Under the pieces are notes generated by a model. That model saw nothing but the letters and a program-made list of their open reading frames with translations. It did no database searches and was not told the DNA's origin. Below are positions 7,366 to 15,344 of a stretch of 64,000 bases of DNA, in pieces (the stretch's first letter is position 1; every line of letters starts with the position of its first letter). The DNA comes from Psychromicrobium lacuslunae (GTDB lineage: Bacteria; Actinomycetota; Actinomycetes; Actinomycetales; Micrococcaceae): assembly GCF_000950575.1 (NCBI RefSeq), contig NZ_CP011005.1:1612001-1676000 (forward strand), in the 5' to 3' direction. The position numbers and the translations under genes were made by a program.

Positions 7366-8634
7366 ATGAAAAAAGCACATTGGAAACTACTCGCGGCAAT
7401 ACCGGTGGTTTCATTCTTCTTGCTCGGACTCGGCACTCAACAAGCAGCGGCCGATCCGCTGCTGTATTTGCCTTTCCCCGCTGGACAAACTCACACCATC
7501 ACGCAATATCCACATGGCGGTGATCAGTACAACGGCTATGCCATGGACATCGGTATGCCGTTGAATAACTCCATCCTTGCCTCAGCCGCTGGGACCGTTG
7601 TCACCGCTGGATCTGTCAATAATGCCTCTACCGCAGTTAACGGCAATCAGGTCATCATCGACCACGGCGGAAATTTCTGCACACAGTACAACCACCTCAA
7701 CTGGGTCAACGTCTCGGTTGGACAGAGCGTCGGGCGAGGCGCCCTGCTCGGTGGCGCGGGCAGCACCGGCACGGCCTACGGCGTGCATCTGCATTGGAAC
7801 ACCATCTATTGCTCGACTTTGACCACTCGTGGCGCTTTGCATACGGCTGAATACCCCGGCGGTTTCAGTAATGGGATGTCAATCACCAGCCAGAACTCCG
7901 GCGGTGGGCCGACGATTGGTGATGCTGGCTCGCTGGTCGCGATCAATCCTTCCGGCCAACTCGTCAACTACGGCGCCAAACTCCCACTAGTCTCCCCACC
8001 CAACCTCATCGGACCAGGCTGGGCAGACTTCAAAAGCGTCCACGTCACCGACTGGAACAACGACGGCGTCCTAGACCTCCTCGCCCAAGCCAACGGCGGT
8101 AACCTCACCATCTACTACGGAAGCTCAAACGGAGGCTTCAACAACCCCCTCCAAATCGGCCACGGCTGGGCCAACCTCGACATCCAAATCGCCAAATTCG
8201 ACGGCCCCAACACCTACCCCGGCATCATCGCCAAAACCAACACCGGCGCCCTCCTGTTCTACCCCAACCTCGGCAGCAACAAAATCGGCAACCCACGCAC
8301 CATCGGATCCGGCTGGAACAACATCTCCGACTTCACCACCCTGGACTGGAACAACGACGGCGCCACCGACGTCATCGGCATCCAAGCCTCCACCGGAGAC
8401 CTCATCGCCTACGTCAAAAACGGCGGCAACACCTTCGAAAGCCAAAAAATCGGACAAGGCTGGACCGGCATCCGCATCCAAGCCATCACCAGCTTCAACG
8501 GCACCGGAACCAAAGGACTCCTCGCCACCAAAACCGACGGCACCCTCCACTACTACCCCATCACCGGAACAACCTTCGGCACCCCCAGCCAAATCGGCAA
8601 CGGCTGGAACACCATGAAAATCGCCGGACACTAA
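7366..8634 (+). CDS. Secreted M23 family metalloendopeptidase with FG-GAP-type C-terminal module
   Basis: This 422-residue protein has a signal peptide (residues 1 to about 29, ending QQAAA). Residues about 35-165 match the M23 (lysostaphin/LytM) fold: candidate zinc ligands are His50, Asp61 (YAMDIGMP) and the HxH pair His141/His143 (GVHLHW). The usual core YNHLNWVNVSVGQSVGRG and G-GSTGTAYG stretches are present. M23 enzymes cut peptidoglycan cross-bridges. Residues about 180-422 are an FG-GAP-like propeller with Asp loops (DWNNDGVLD, DWNNDGATD) and IGxGW repeats, identical to the end of the next gene. The module's codons end almost only in C or A, unlike the catalytic half. ATG is preceded by GAGGA. 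The next gene begins 23 bases after the stop, so they form an operon. Confidence 0.88.
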   Translation: MKKAHWKLLAAIPVVSFFLLGLGTQQAAADPLLYLPFPAGQTHTITQYPHGGDQYNGYAMDIGMPLNNSILASAAGTVVTAGSVNNASTAVNGNQVIIDHGGNFCTQYNHLNWVNVSVGQSVGRGALLGGAGSTGTAYGVHLHWNTIYCSTLTTRGALHTAEYPGGFSNGMSITSQNSGGGPTIGDAGSLVAINPSGQLVNYGAKLPLVSPPNLIGPGWADFKSVHVTDWNNDGVLDLLAQANGGNLTIYYGSSNGGFNNPLQIGHGWANLDIQIAKFDGPNTYPGIIAKTNTGALLFYPNLGSNKIGNPRTIGSGWNNISDFTTLDWNNDGATDVIGIQASTGDLIAYVKNGGNTFESQKIGQGWTGIRIQAITSFNGTGTKGLLATKTDGTLHYYPITGTTFGTPSQIGNGWNTMKIAGH

Positions 8635-8653
8635 CCATCCACCAAAGGCAAAG
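7902..8653 (+). repeat. Direct repeat copy 1 (752 bp), encodes the propeller module
   Basis: This stretch is base-identical by eye to 9212-9963 (offset 1310). It covers the whole C-terminal module of the M23 gene plus 19 bases beyond its stop codon. Identity begins in the codons for GGPTIGDAG and stops within AAAGGCAAAG. Confidence 0.93.
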
Positions 8654-8657
8654 AATC

Positions 8658-9944
8658 ATGAAATTTTCAAGGGAAATGACCGCACGAGTTGCGATCGGGG
8701 CACTACTGCTCTCCGGCTTGGGGCTGCTACCCGCTCCGCTAGCCGGGGCAGCTGAGGAGCTGCCCACGGTAGGCGACCATGTGCCAGCAACCGAGCTCAG
8801 CTCCGCTCAGCTAACCGAAGAGGCTTGCTACGTTCCATCGACCGCTGACGATAACGTCCTCAAAACAATGAAATCCATCGGCGATCAACGTGGTATCAGC
8901 TACCGCGTGCGATTGGCAATGTTTGAAACCGCCTGGGTTGAATCACACGCTAATAATCTCAACTGTGGGGATCTCGACTCGGTCGGCGTCTTTCAGCAGC
9001 GGCCAGCTGCTGGTTGGGGAACCGTGGCGCAGTGCACCAATGTTGTCTATGCGACGAATAAGTTCCTCGATCAAGCCATTCCGAACGCCGCTAACTACCC
9101 CAGCTGGAGTGCTGGAACGGTCGCCCAAAGTGTGCAAAGGTCTGCTTATCCGGAACGATACGATCAAGCTCAGTCAATCGCTGAAGCTTTGATTCAGCGC
9201 TCAAATGCTCTCGGTGGGCCGACGATTGGTGATGCTGGCTCGCTGGTCGCGATCAATCCTTCCGGCCAACTCGTCAACTACGGCGCCAAACTCCCACTAG
9301 TCTCCCCACCCAACCTCATCGGACCAGGCTGGGCAGACTTCAAAAGCGTCCACGTCACCGACTGGAACAACGACGGCGTCCTAGACCTCCTCGCCCAAGC
9401 CAACGGCGGTAACCTCACCATCTACTACGGAAGCTCAAACGGAGGCTTCAACAACCCCCTCCAAATCGGCCACGGCTGGGCCAACCTCGACATCCAAATC
9501 GCCAAATTCGACGGCCCCAACACCTACCCCGGCATCATCGCCAAAACCAACACCGGCGCCCTCCTGTTCTACCCCAACCTCGGCAGCAACAAAATCGGCA
9601 ACCCACGCACCATCGGATCCGGCTGGAACAACATCTCCGACTTCACCACCCTGGACTGGAACAACGACGGCGCCACCGACGTCATCGGCATCCAAGCCTC
9701 CACCGGAGACCTCATCGCCTACGTCAAAAACGGCGGCAACACCTTCGAAAGCCAAAAAATCGGACAAGGCTGGACCGGCATCCGCATCCAAGCCATCACC
9801 AGCTTCAACGGCACCGGAACCAAAGGACTCCTCGCCACCAAAACCGACGGCACCCTCCACTACTACCCCATCACCGGAACAACCTTCGGCACCCCCAGCC
9901 AAATCGGCAACGGCTGGAACACCATGAAAATCGCCGGACACTAA
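8658..9944 (+). CDS. Secreted transglycosylase-like muramidase with FG-GAP-type C-terminal module
   Basis: The 428-residue product has a signal peptide (residues 1 to about 31). Residues about 50-180 resemble the lysozyme-like domain common in actinobacterial wall hydrolases. Glu90 in MFETAWVESH is the likely catalytic acid, followed by the characteristic LDSVGVFQQRPAAGWGT and VAQSVQRSAYPERY segments. Such domains cut the glycan strands of peptidoglycan. Residues about 186-428 are identical to the C-terminal module of the M23 protein just upstream. Thus a glycan-cutting and a peptide-cutting enzyme carry the same appendage and are co-transcribed (23-base gap). The identical 3' flank shows that the duplication or gene conversion ran past the stop codon. 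Ribosome site is weak (AAAGGCAAAG). Confidence 0.83.
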   Translation: MKFSREMTARVAIGALLLSGLGLLPAPLAGAAEELPTVGDHVPATELSSAQLTEEACYVPSTADDNVLKTMKSIGDQRGISYRVRLAMFETAWVESHANNLNCGDLDSVGVFQQRPAAGWGTVAQCTNVVYATNKFLDQAIPNAANYPSWSAGTVAQSVQRSAYPERYDQAQSIAEALIQRSNALGGPTIGDAGSLVAINPSGQLVNYGAKLPLVSPPNLIGPGWADFKSVHVTDWNNDGVLDLLAQANGGNLTIYYGSSNGGFNNPLQIGHGWANLDIQIAKFDGPNTYPGIIAKTNTGALLFYPNLGSNKIGNPRTIGSGWNNISDFTTLDWNNDGATDVIGIQASTGDLIAYVKNGGNTFESQKIGQGWTGIRIQAITSFNGTGTKGLLATKTDGTLHYYPITGTTFGTPSQIGNGWNTMKIAGH

Positions 9945-9963
9945 CCATCCACCAAAGGCAAAG
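9212..9963 (+). repeat. Direct repeat copy 2 (752 bp), encodes the propeller module
   Basis: This is the second copy of the 7902-8653 repeat, covering codons for the last about 243 residues of the muramidase gene and 19 bases after its stop. No difference was found between the copies, which points to recent duplication or ongoing gene conversion. Confidence 0.93.
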
Positions 9964-9996
9964 GAGCGGGCCACCCTGAGGGTGGCCCGCTCCTTT
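9960..9996 (+). terminator. Intrinsic terminator after the muramidase gene
   Basis: A long GC-rich stem, AAAGGAGCGGGCCACCC against GGGTGGCCCGCTCCTTT, with a four-base loop lies just after the repeat and ends in T-rich sequence. It closes the two-gene hydrolase operon. Confidence 0.88.
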
Positions 9997-10255
9997 GCCT
10001 TTGTCCGGAGCCATTTAGGGATGCGAGTTTAGCTGCTTCGTTGGTGGCAATTGAGAGGATTGGCGATACGTAGCTAGCTGACTAAGTTCTGGGGGCAATT
10101 GGTACCTCACCGAGAGAACGCTAAAAATCGATATCATTTTGGGCATACTCAGTAACAATACTAACTCTGGCCACACCAGTAACACCGGTGATACGCTATC
10201 CAAGCTAAGGCGAGTCGCTCCGGGGGAAGCGGATCCATGCTACTCGGAGTAAAAA
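9997..10255 (+). other. Intergenic leader region of the GH25 lysozyme gene
   Basis: These roughly 260 bases hold no convincing gene. Short AT-rich stretches around 10125-10165 may be promoter elements. A purine-rich GGGGGAAGCGGATCC segment at about 10222-10235 precedes the ribosome site CGGAGT (10245-10250). No GGAAGT array like those upstream of the other hydrolases is present. Confidence 0.5.
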
Positions 10256-12754
10256 ATGACAAAGAACCGCAGCCCCTTCCTAGACTTTTGCAATATCACT
10301 AGCCGGCTTCTCAGCATCGGAGGGCTCCTCGGGGTCTCTCTGGTGGCAACCAGTGCCGTGGCTCAGGCCGCCCCCGCCCCCGGCCCGGAAGTACCCTCGT
10401 CAAGCCTCAGTTCGCTGGTCAGCGCGAATCAGACACCATCAGTTGCGCCAAGCAGCAATCTCAGTCCTGCAGCCGAGACTGAGCTAAAAGCCGCTCAAGG
10501 CACCAACGGTGCCAAAATGGGCTGGAAACAAGATCAGGCTGCAGCTTCGGCTTTGCTATCGCGAGCACCGAAGGATCAGGGTGCGGTCGGTGCGGCCGCA
10601 GCTGCCCAGCCAGAAGCTGCAGGTAATACTTATATTCCGAACTGGGGCGTACTCGGCTTAGATGTCTCCGGCTGGCAGGGCACACCGAATCCCGACGGCA
10701 CACGAACTGATAACGTCAATTGGTCAGCAGAGTGGAACCGCGGCGCGCGTTTCGCCTACGTCAAGGCGACCGAAGGGTCCAACTCCACATCGCTCACCTT
10801 CAACCAGCAATACACCTCCTCATACACCACAGGGATGATCCGAGGCGCCTATCATTTCGCGTTGCCGAGTCAATCGAGCGGGACGACTCAGGCCAACTGG
10901 TTCGTGGCGAATGGCGGAGGTTGGTCAGCGGACGGAAAGACTCTTCCACCGCTGCTGGACATTGAATACAATCCTTACTCGAATTTGGGCGATACTTGCT
11001 ACAACATGGCCGGTAGTAGGATGGTCGCCTGGCTTCAGGAGTTCTCCAAGGCTATGCTCGCCAAAACCGGCAGGCTGCCTGCGATCTACACCACCGCTGA
11101 CTGGTGGTCTCGTTGCACCGGCAATAGCAGTGCTTTTGGCAACCAACCACTCCATATTGCTGCTTACAACAACATTGGGCCTGGATCATTGCCCGCTGGC
11201 TGGAGTCAGTACAGCATCTGGCAATATAGCTCAACCGGACCAACTGCGGGCGACTCCAATGTTTGGAACGGCACTTACGAAAACCTCAAGGTCTTCGCCA
11301 CCGGTGCAACAACCGGTTCAAAGGGCGCGATTACCGCACGCTGGCAAGCCATGGGAGGTGCCGCCGGCAGCCTGGGGGCCGCCATTTCCGGCAGCGATAT
11401 TTGCGGACTTTACGGCGGTGGCTGCTACCAACAATATGCCAATGGAAATATTTACTGGAGTGCAGCCACTGGTGCTTACGCAGTCACCGGACCCTACTAC
11501 AGCGCCTGGGGACAAGCCGGCTGGCAAAAAGCCATCGGCTACCCCACCGGCAACGTCACCTGCGGACTCTACGGCAACGGCTGCTACCAACCCTTCACCG
11601 GCGGCAACATCTACAAATCCCCCACCACCAACGCCTACGCAGTCACCGGACCCTACTACAGCGCCTGGGGACAAGCCGGCTGGCAAAAAGCCATCGGCTA
11701 CCCCACCGGCAACGTCACCTGCGGACTCTACGGCAACGGCTGCTACCAACCCTTCACCGGCGGCAACATCTACAAATCCCCCACCACCAACGCCTACGCA
11801 GTCACCGGACCCTACTACAGCGCCTGGGGACAAGCCGGCTGGCAAAAAGCCATCGGCTACCCCACCGGCAACGTCACCTGCGGACTCTACGGCAACGGCT
11901 GCTACCAACCCTTCACCGGCGGCAACATCTACAAATCCCCCACCACCAACGCCTACGCAGTCACCGGACCCTACTACAGCGCCTGGGGACAAGCCGGCTG
12001 GCAAAAAGCCATCGGCTACCCCACCGGCAACGTCACCTGCGGACTCTACGGCAACGGCTGCTACCAACCCTTCACCGGCGGCAACATCTACAAATCCCCC
12101 ACCACCAACGCCTACGCAGTCACCGGACCCTACTACAGCGCCTGGGGACAAGCCGGCTGGCAAAAAGCCATCGGCTACCCCACCGGCAACGTCACCTGCG
12201 GACTCTACGGCAACGGCTGCTACCAACCCTTCACCGGCGGCAACATCTACAAATCCCCCACCACCAACGCCTACGCAGTCACCGGACCCTACTACAGCGC
12301 CTGGGGACAAGCCGGCTGGCAAAAAGCCATCGGCTACCCCACCGGCAACGTCACCTGCGGACTCTACGGCAACGGCTGCTACCAACCCTTCACCGGCGGC
12401 AACATCTACAAATCCCCCACCACCAACGCCTACGCAGTCACCGGACCCTACTACAGCGCCTGGGGACAAGCCGGCTGGCAAAAAGCCATCGGCTACCCCA
12501 CCGGCAACGTCACCTGCGGACTCTACGGCAACGGCTGCTACCAACCCTTCACCGGCGGCAACATCTACTGGACGGCGGGCTCGGGAGCCCATGCCGTCAA
12601 TGAGCCTTATCGCGCAGCCTGGAAGAACGCTGGCTGGCAGATGGGTAAGTTAGGGTACCCGCTGGCTGCCGCTGTCGCTGCCGGTGGCTATAAGACCGTG
12701 AAATTCCAGGGCGGCACAATGACCTGGAGTAGTACTGGGGTAGCGGTTCGCTAG
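10256..12754 (+). CDS. Secreted GH25 lysozyme (muramidase) with tandem LGFP repeats
   Basis: This 832-residue protein begins with a basic region and a signal sequence (residues about 15-42, ending AVAQAAPA), then an Ala/Ser/Pro-rich linker. Residues about 130-345 are a GH25 domain: [10 protein letters not shown] with Asp136, the catalytic DIE at 235-237 (LLDIEYNPY), and the closing SIWQYSS motif. GH25 enzymes hydrolyse the MurNAc-GlcNAc bond. Residues about 360-832 contain about nine LGFP-type repeats (pattern [24 protein letters not shown]), which in mycolata and other actinobacteria serve as wall-binding modules. Seven of them are encoded by a perfect 159-bp tandem array with extreme A/C-ending codons; the first and last repeats are diverged and have normal codons. 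ATG follows CGGAGT. Confidence 0.92.
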   Translation: MTKNRSPFLDFCNITSRLLSIGGLLGVSLVATSAVAQAAPAPGPEVPSSSLSSLVSANQTPSVAPSSNLSPAAETELKAAQGTNGAKMGWKQDQAAASALLSRAPKDQGAVGAAAAAQPEAAGNTYIPNWGVLGLDVSGWQGTPNPDGTRTDNVNWSAEWNRGARFAYVKATEGSNSTSLTFNQQYTSSYTTGMIRGAYHFALPSQSSGTTQANWFVANGGGWSADGKTLPPLLDIEYNPYSNLGDTCYNMAGSRMVAWLQEFSKAMLAKTGRLPAIYTTADWWSRCTGNSSAFGNQPLHIAAYNNIGPGSLPAGWSQYSIWQYSSTGPTAGDSNVWNGTYENLKVFATGATTGSKGAITARWQAMGGAAGSLGAAISGSDICGLYGGGCYQQYANGNIYWSAATGAYAVTGPYYSAWGQAGWQKAIGYPTGNVTCGLYGNGCYQPFTGGNIYKSPTTNAYAVTGPYYSAWGQAGWQKAIGYPTGNVTCGLYGNGCYQPFTGGNIYKSPTTNAYAVTGPYYSAWGQAGWQKAIGYPTGNVTCGLYGNGCYQPFTGGNIYKSPTTNAYAVTGPYYSAWGQAGWQKAIGYPTGNVTCGLYGNGCYQPFTGGNIYKSPTTNAYAVTGPYYSAWGQAGWQKAIGYPTGNVTCGLYGNGCYQPFTGGNIYKSPTTNAYAVTGPYYSAWGQAGWQKAIGYPTGNVTCGLYGNGCYQPFTGGNIYKSPTTNAYAVTGPYYSAWGQAGWQKAIGYPTGNVTCGLYGNGCYQPFTGGNIYWTAGSGAHAVNEPYRAAWKNAGWQMGKLGYPLAAAVAAGGYKTVKFQGGTMTWSSTGVAVR
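11481..12568 (+). repeat. Tandem array of seven 159-bp units (53 residues each)
   Basis: Units begin at 11481, 11640, 11799, 11958, 12117, 12276 and 12435; six are complete and the seventh ends at about 12568. No base differences between units were seen. Each unit encodes one LGFP-like repeat and keeps the reading frame, so loss or gain of units would change protein length only. The identical spacing was checked from the first base of each CAGTCACCGG. Confidence 0.95.
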
Positions 12755-12787
12755 AGAAATCTACCGGGCTCGCAGTCGTCAGCGTAT

Positions 12788-13162
12788 TTAGCGTTGCGGG
12801 TCGCGAACCGAGGTTTCGTCTTGATCTGTTGGCAGCGGAGCCTCATCTAGAGCAATTCTACGAGAAAGCTTGGTCATGGTTGACTCCATTTGCCGGAAAC
12901 GCTGGTAAGTGGTCGCCATGAATACCAGGAAACTCACTACCAAGGCATAGAGCACTAGGTCGGTGCCACGGCCAATACCGAAGAAACGCGCCAGGCCGGT
13001 GAGCATCTCCGGGAAGAAAATGGAAAATGCAGCCAGCAACGCGAAGAGCATCACCATGATTCGACGCACCGCAAGATGCCTGGCGTTCGACCCGCCCCGC
13101 ATTAATACCAGGGAGCCCAGAACGACGGCGACAACGAGTACGATTTGGACGGCTATTTGCAC
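12788..13162 (-). CDS. DUF2304 family small membrane protein
   Basis: This 124-residue protein has three hydrophobic segments (residues about 4-22, 33-52, 66-85), then a charged helix (TYQRFRQMESTMTKLSRRIAL), which is the DUF2304 pattern. DUF2304 proteins are regularly found next to DPM-like GT2 enzymes in glycan clusters and may act as their membrane partner; no activity is established. The GTG start at 13162 lies four bases after the stop of the GT2 gene at 13167, with AGGTGA upstream. A second GT2/DUF2304 pair is at 25959-27148. It converges on the lysozyme gene with only 33 bases between stops. Confidence 0.8.
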   Translation of the reverse strand: MQIAVQIVLVVAVVLGSLVLMRGGSNARHLAVRRIMVMLFALLAAFSIFFPEMLTGLARFFGIGRGTDLVLYALVVSFLVFMATTYQRFRQMESTMTKLSRRIALDEAPLPTDQDETSVRDPQR

Positions 13163-13166
13163 AATG

Positions 13167-13832
13167 TCACCTAAAGAAGAGTTCTGCGAGAATATTGACT
13201 GAGTTCAGCAAGGACTGCCCTTTGGATTTGGAGTACTCGGTATAGATGATCTCCACCGGATGCTCAACCCAATGCGGTTTCATTTCGGCCAACTGGTGAA
13301 CAAGTTCAGAAGCATGCGCCATTCGGTTCTGCTGTAAATGGATGCCCTTAGCCACCTGAGGACTGAAAGCTCGCAAGCCGTTGTGCGCGTCGGTTAGCGC
13401 CATTCCAGTGGAAAAGCGAGATTGAATAGCCGCGGTGCGCAGCACAAGTCTTTTCGCCGCAGATAATTTAGTCCGATCGTCAAGGAACCGAGAGCCCAGA
13501 ACGACCTCCGCCTCGCCAGAAATAATCCGTTGCGCCATCGCCTGAGCATCTTCAACGCGGTGCTGCCCATCTGCGTCAAAGGTGATAATGCAGTCCAGCT
13601 CAGGGTCCTGCAAAGCGAATTCCAAGCCAGTCTGCAGCGCGGCGCCCTGACCAAGGTTAATCGGGTGCTGTACCACTACAGCGCCAGCCTCACGGGCCAC
13701 TTTCTGCGAGCCGTCGCTACTGCCATCGTCAATGCAGACGACATGGGGAAAAACTTCGCGCAAGCCCTCAATGACAGTGCCGACGACGGTAGCTTCGTTG
13801 TACATCGGGATGACAATCCAAGTGCGACTCAC
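13167..13832 (-). CDS. Family 2 glycosyltransferase (polyprenyl-phosphate sugar synthase-like)
   Basis: The 221-residue protein is a GT-A fold, DPM-like glycosyltransferase. The nucleotide-binding start IVIPMYNEA and VVCIDDGSSDGS, the metal-binding DxD-type ITFDADGQH, and the later LTDAHNGLRAFS are all visible. It lacks C-terminal membrane helices, so it probably relies on its DUF2304 neighbour for membrane contact. Enzymes of this type move a sugar from a nucleotide donor to a polyprenyl phosphate or directly onto a lipid-linked glycan. GTG start at 13832. It closes, with DUF2304, the long minus-strand run from the legionaminic acid genes. Confidence 0.85.
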   Translation of the reverse strand: MSRTWIVIPMYNEATVVGTVIEGLREVFPHVVCIDDGSSDGSQKVAREAGAVVVQHPINLGQGAALQTGLEFALQDPELDCIITFDADGQHRVEDAQAMAQRIISGEAEVVLGSRFLDDRTKLSAAKRLVLRTAAIQSRFSTGMALTDAHNGLRAFSPQVAKGIHLQQNRMAHASELVHQLAEMKPHWVEHPVEIIYTEYSKSKGQSLLNSVNILAELFFR

Positions 13833-13910
13833 CGGATAAGTATTTCATACCAAGGCTCTTTCACCCCACACGCCGACCTCACGGCCAGCCGTGCTGGGCT
13901 AAGGAGTGAG

Positions 13911-15344
13911 CTAAGGAGTCGACCGTATCCGCCTGGCCATGCGTTTTTTTAACCGCCAGGCTAAGAACCCTAGACAAAGCAATACCCCCACCACCACGAT
14001 GGTCAGCAATCCGGTGATGATGTCGCGTGGCAGCATCAATAGCAATAGCACATACCCGGCCGCGGCCAACGAACATATCGCGAATACCAATAGCGACCAT
14101 CCGCCACGAGCCCTCCGCCAGGAGACCACGAAATAGCCGACACCAAGCAGGAAAAACGAAATAACTAAAGCTACTGCGACGGCGACCAGATTCCCCTGGC
14201 TGGCCGGGAAATAGGTAACTCCCACCCCGATTAGCAGGACAACCGGCGTGACAATCGCCAGCAGCCAAGTCATCGAGTCGGCAAAAAGCAGGGTTGAGGC
14301 ATTGAGGTAGAGCAGATACCCCATCGCCACCAACGGCATGATTTGCGCTACCGGGATCAGGTCTTCGCGTCCCACCGCAATAATGTGGGTGACTACATTG
14401 GCGCCAGCGGCGGCGACCACGACGATTCCCAGCCCCGCTATGCTCGCGGTCCGCATCGTGCTGCGCATTCTTTCCACCCGCTGCTGTCCACTCACCGACA
14501 TAATGGCAGGCACCCAGGCATTGTTGAGCGCTCCGAGCAAGGTGATAGTCCCCAAGACGAAGATCTGCACCTTGCCCCAGTCACCGGAGACTCCGCGTAC
14601 CGCAACCGCGGCCAAAAGAAACGCCGCTCCTTGAGTCATCAGCATCAAAGCACCGGTGTGCGGCAGTACCGGCAGACCGATCTTGAGTGCTTCCTTCGCG
14701 GCACCGGAAACCGCAAAAGGGGAGGTCGGCCGGGTCAGCAGCACAGCGGCAGCTGCGGTCAGCAGCACGGCAAGCCCGAATCCCACCATGAAATTACTTG
14801 CCTTGGCACCCATCAGCAGCATCGCCAGCAAGCCAACCAGATAGGCAAAAACCGAGGAGCCAATGCTGAGCAGCACAAAGACCACGGGGCGTTCCTGGGC
14901 TCTCAGAATCGCTTGCCCGGCTAAGACGCTGGCCAAAAGTCCCATTGATACCAGGGCGATGGTGAAGCTCAGCGACTCACCTGAGCCTGCCATTAAGAAC
15001 CAGCAAACCAGGCCAGCAAGCAAGCCAAGAAGTAGCCCGACAGCGCAGAGGAACCCGCTAATCGCCCTAGCCTTGGCATGACCGTCCGGAGCAAACCAGG
15101 CTTTGGTAATGGCCAGCGGCAGCCCAGCGCTAGCCAGCACCACGCCGATCTGAATTACCGACACTGAAAGGTAAAGTTCTTGCCATTGCGCATCGTTATT
15201 CAGCATTCGGATGGCGAAGGGCTGCACTAGCACCATTCCCAGACCCTGCATGAGGGCCCCGACCAAATACAGAATCGAATTGCGGCCGGTCTTGACAGGG
15301 CCAGCCCCCGACGCCGGGCTAGTCCCCTCCTCGAGACTACTCAC
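13911..15344 (-). CDS. Wzx-like polysaccharide flippase (MOP superfamily)
   Basis: The 477-residue protein carries about 14 membrane segments and the layout of polysaccharide-specific flippases (Wzx/RfbX), for example the opening LYLVGALMQGLGMVLVQPFAIRML and the repeated SAGLPLAITKAWF. These proteins move undecaprenyl-linked glycan units across the membrane. The GTG start at 15344 overlaps the LegC stop (15337-15339), with AGGTGAG nearby, so it is coupled to the legionaminic acid genes. It is clearly a paralogue of the protein at 23658 (shared openings and internal motifs such as ILRAQERP/ILRAQGRP and LLPHTGALMLLTQGA-type segment). Confidence 0.87.
   Translation of the reverse strand: MSSLEEGTSPASGAGPVKTGRNSILYLVGALMQGLGMVLVQPFAIRMLNNDAQWQELYLSVSVIQIGVVLASAGLPLAITKAWFAPDGHAKARAISGFLCAVGLLLGLLAGLVCWFLMAGSGESLSFTIALVSMGLLASVLAGQAILRAQERPVVFVLLSIGSSVFAYLVGLLAMLLMGAKASNFMVGFGLAVLLTAAAAVLLTRPTSPFAVSGAAKEALKIGLPVLPHTGALMLMTQGAAFLLAAVAVRGVSGDWGKVQIFVLGTITLLGALNNAWVPAIMSVSGQQRVERMRSTMRTASIAGLGIVVVAAAGANVVTHIIAVGREDLIPVAQIMPLVAMGYLLYLNASTLLFADSMTWLLAIVTPVVLLIGVGVTYFPASQGNLVAVAVALVISFFLLGVGYFVVSWRRARGGWSLLVFAICSLAAAGYVLLLLMLPRDIITGLLTIVVVGVLLCLGFLAWRLKKRMARRIRSTP

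Noticed and set aside
7902-9963. Insertion sequence or other mobile element as cause of the direct repeat
   Set aside because: No transposase, terminal inverted repeats or target duplication are visible; the repeat limits follow the module and its 3' flank.
8125-9974. Antisense frames of about 170-180 codons over the two propeller copies
   Set aside because: The same codon bias gives Gly/Val/Ala-rich nonsense proteins. They have no ribosome site and duplicate exactly with the repeat.
10150-10255. Possible cyclic di-AMP (ydaO-type) riboswitch upstream of the lysozyme gene
   Set aside because: Such riboswitches do control actinobacterial wall hydrolases, and a GGGGGAAGCGGATCC stretch is suggestive. 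The rest of the conserved core could not be matched by eye; a covariance-model search would decide.
11481-12568. CRISPR array
   Set aside because: The repeats are contiguous 159-bp coding units without spacers, and no cas genes are present.
10911-12653. Long alternative-frame and antisense reading frames (up to about 580 codons) over the lysozyme repeats
   Set aside because: They arise because the tandem repeat's A/C-ending codons contain no stops in other frames. Their translations are low-complexity periodic sequences, and the GH25 frame carries the signal peptide, catalytic motifs and ribosome site.
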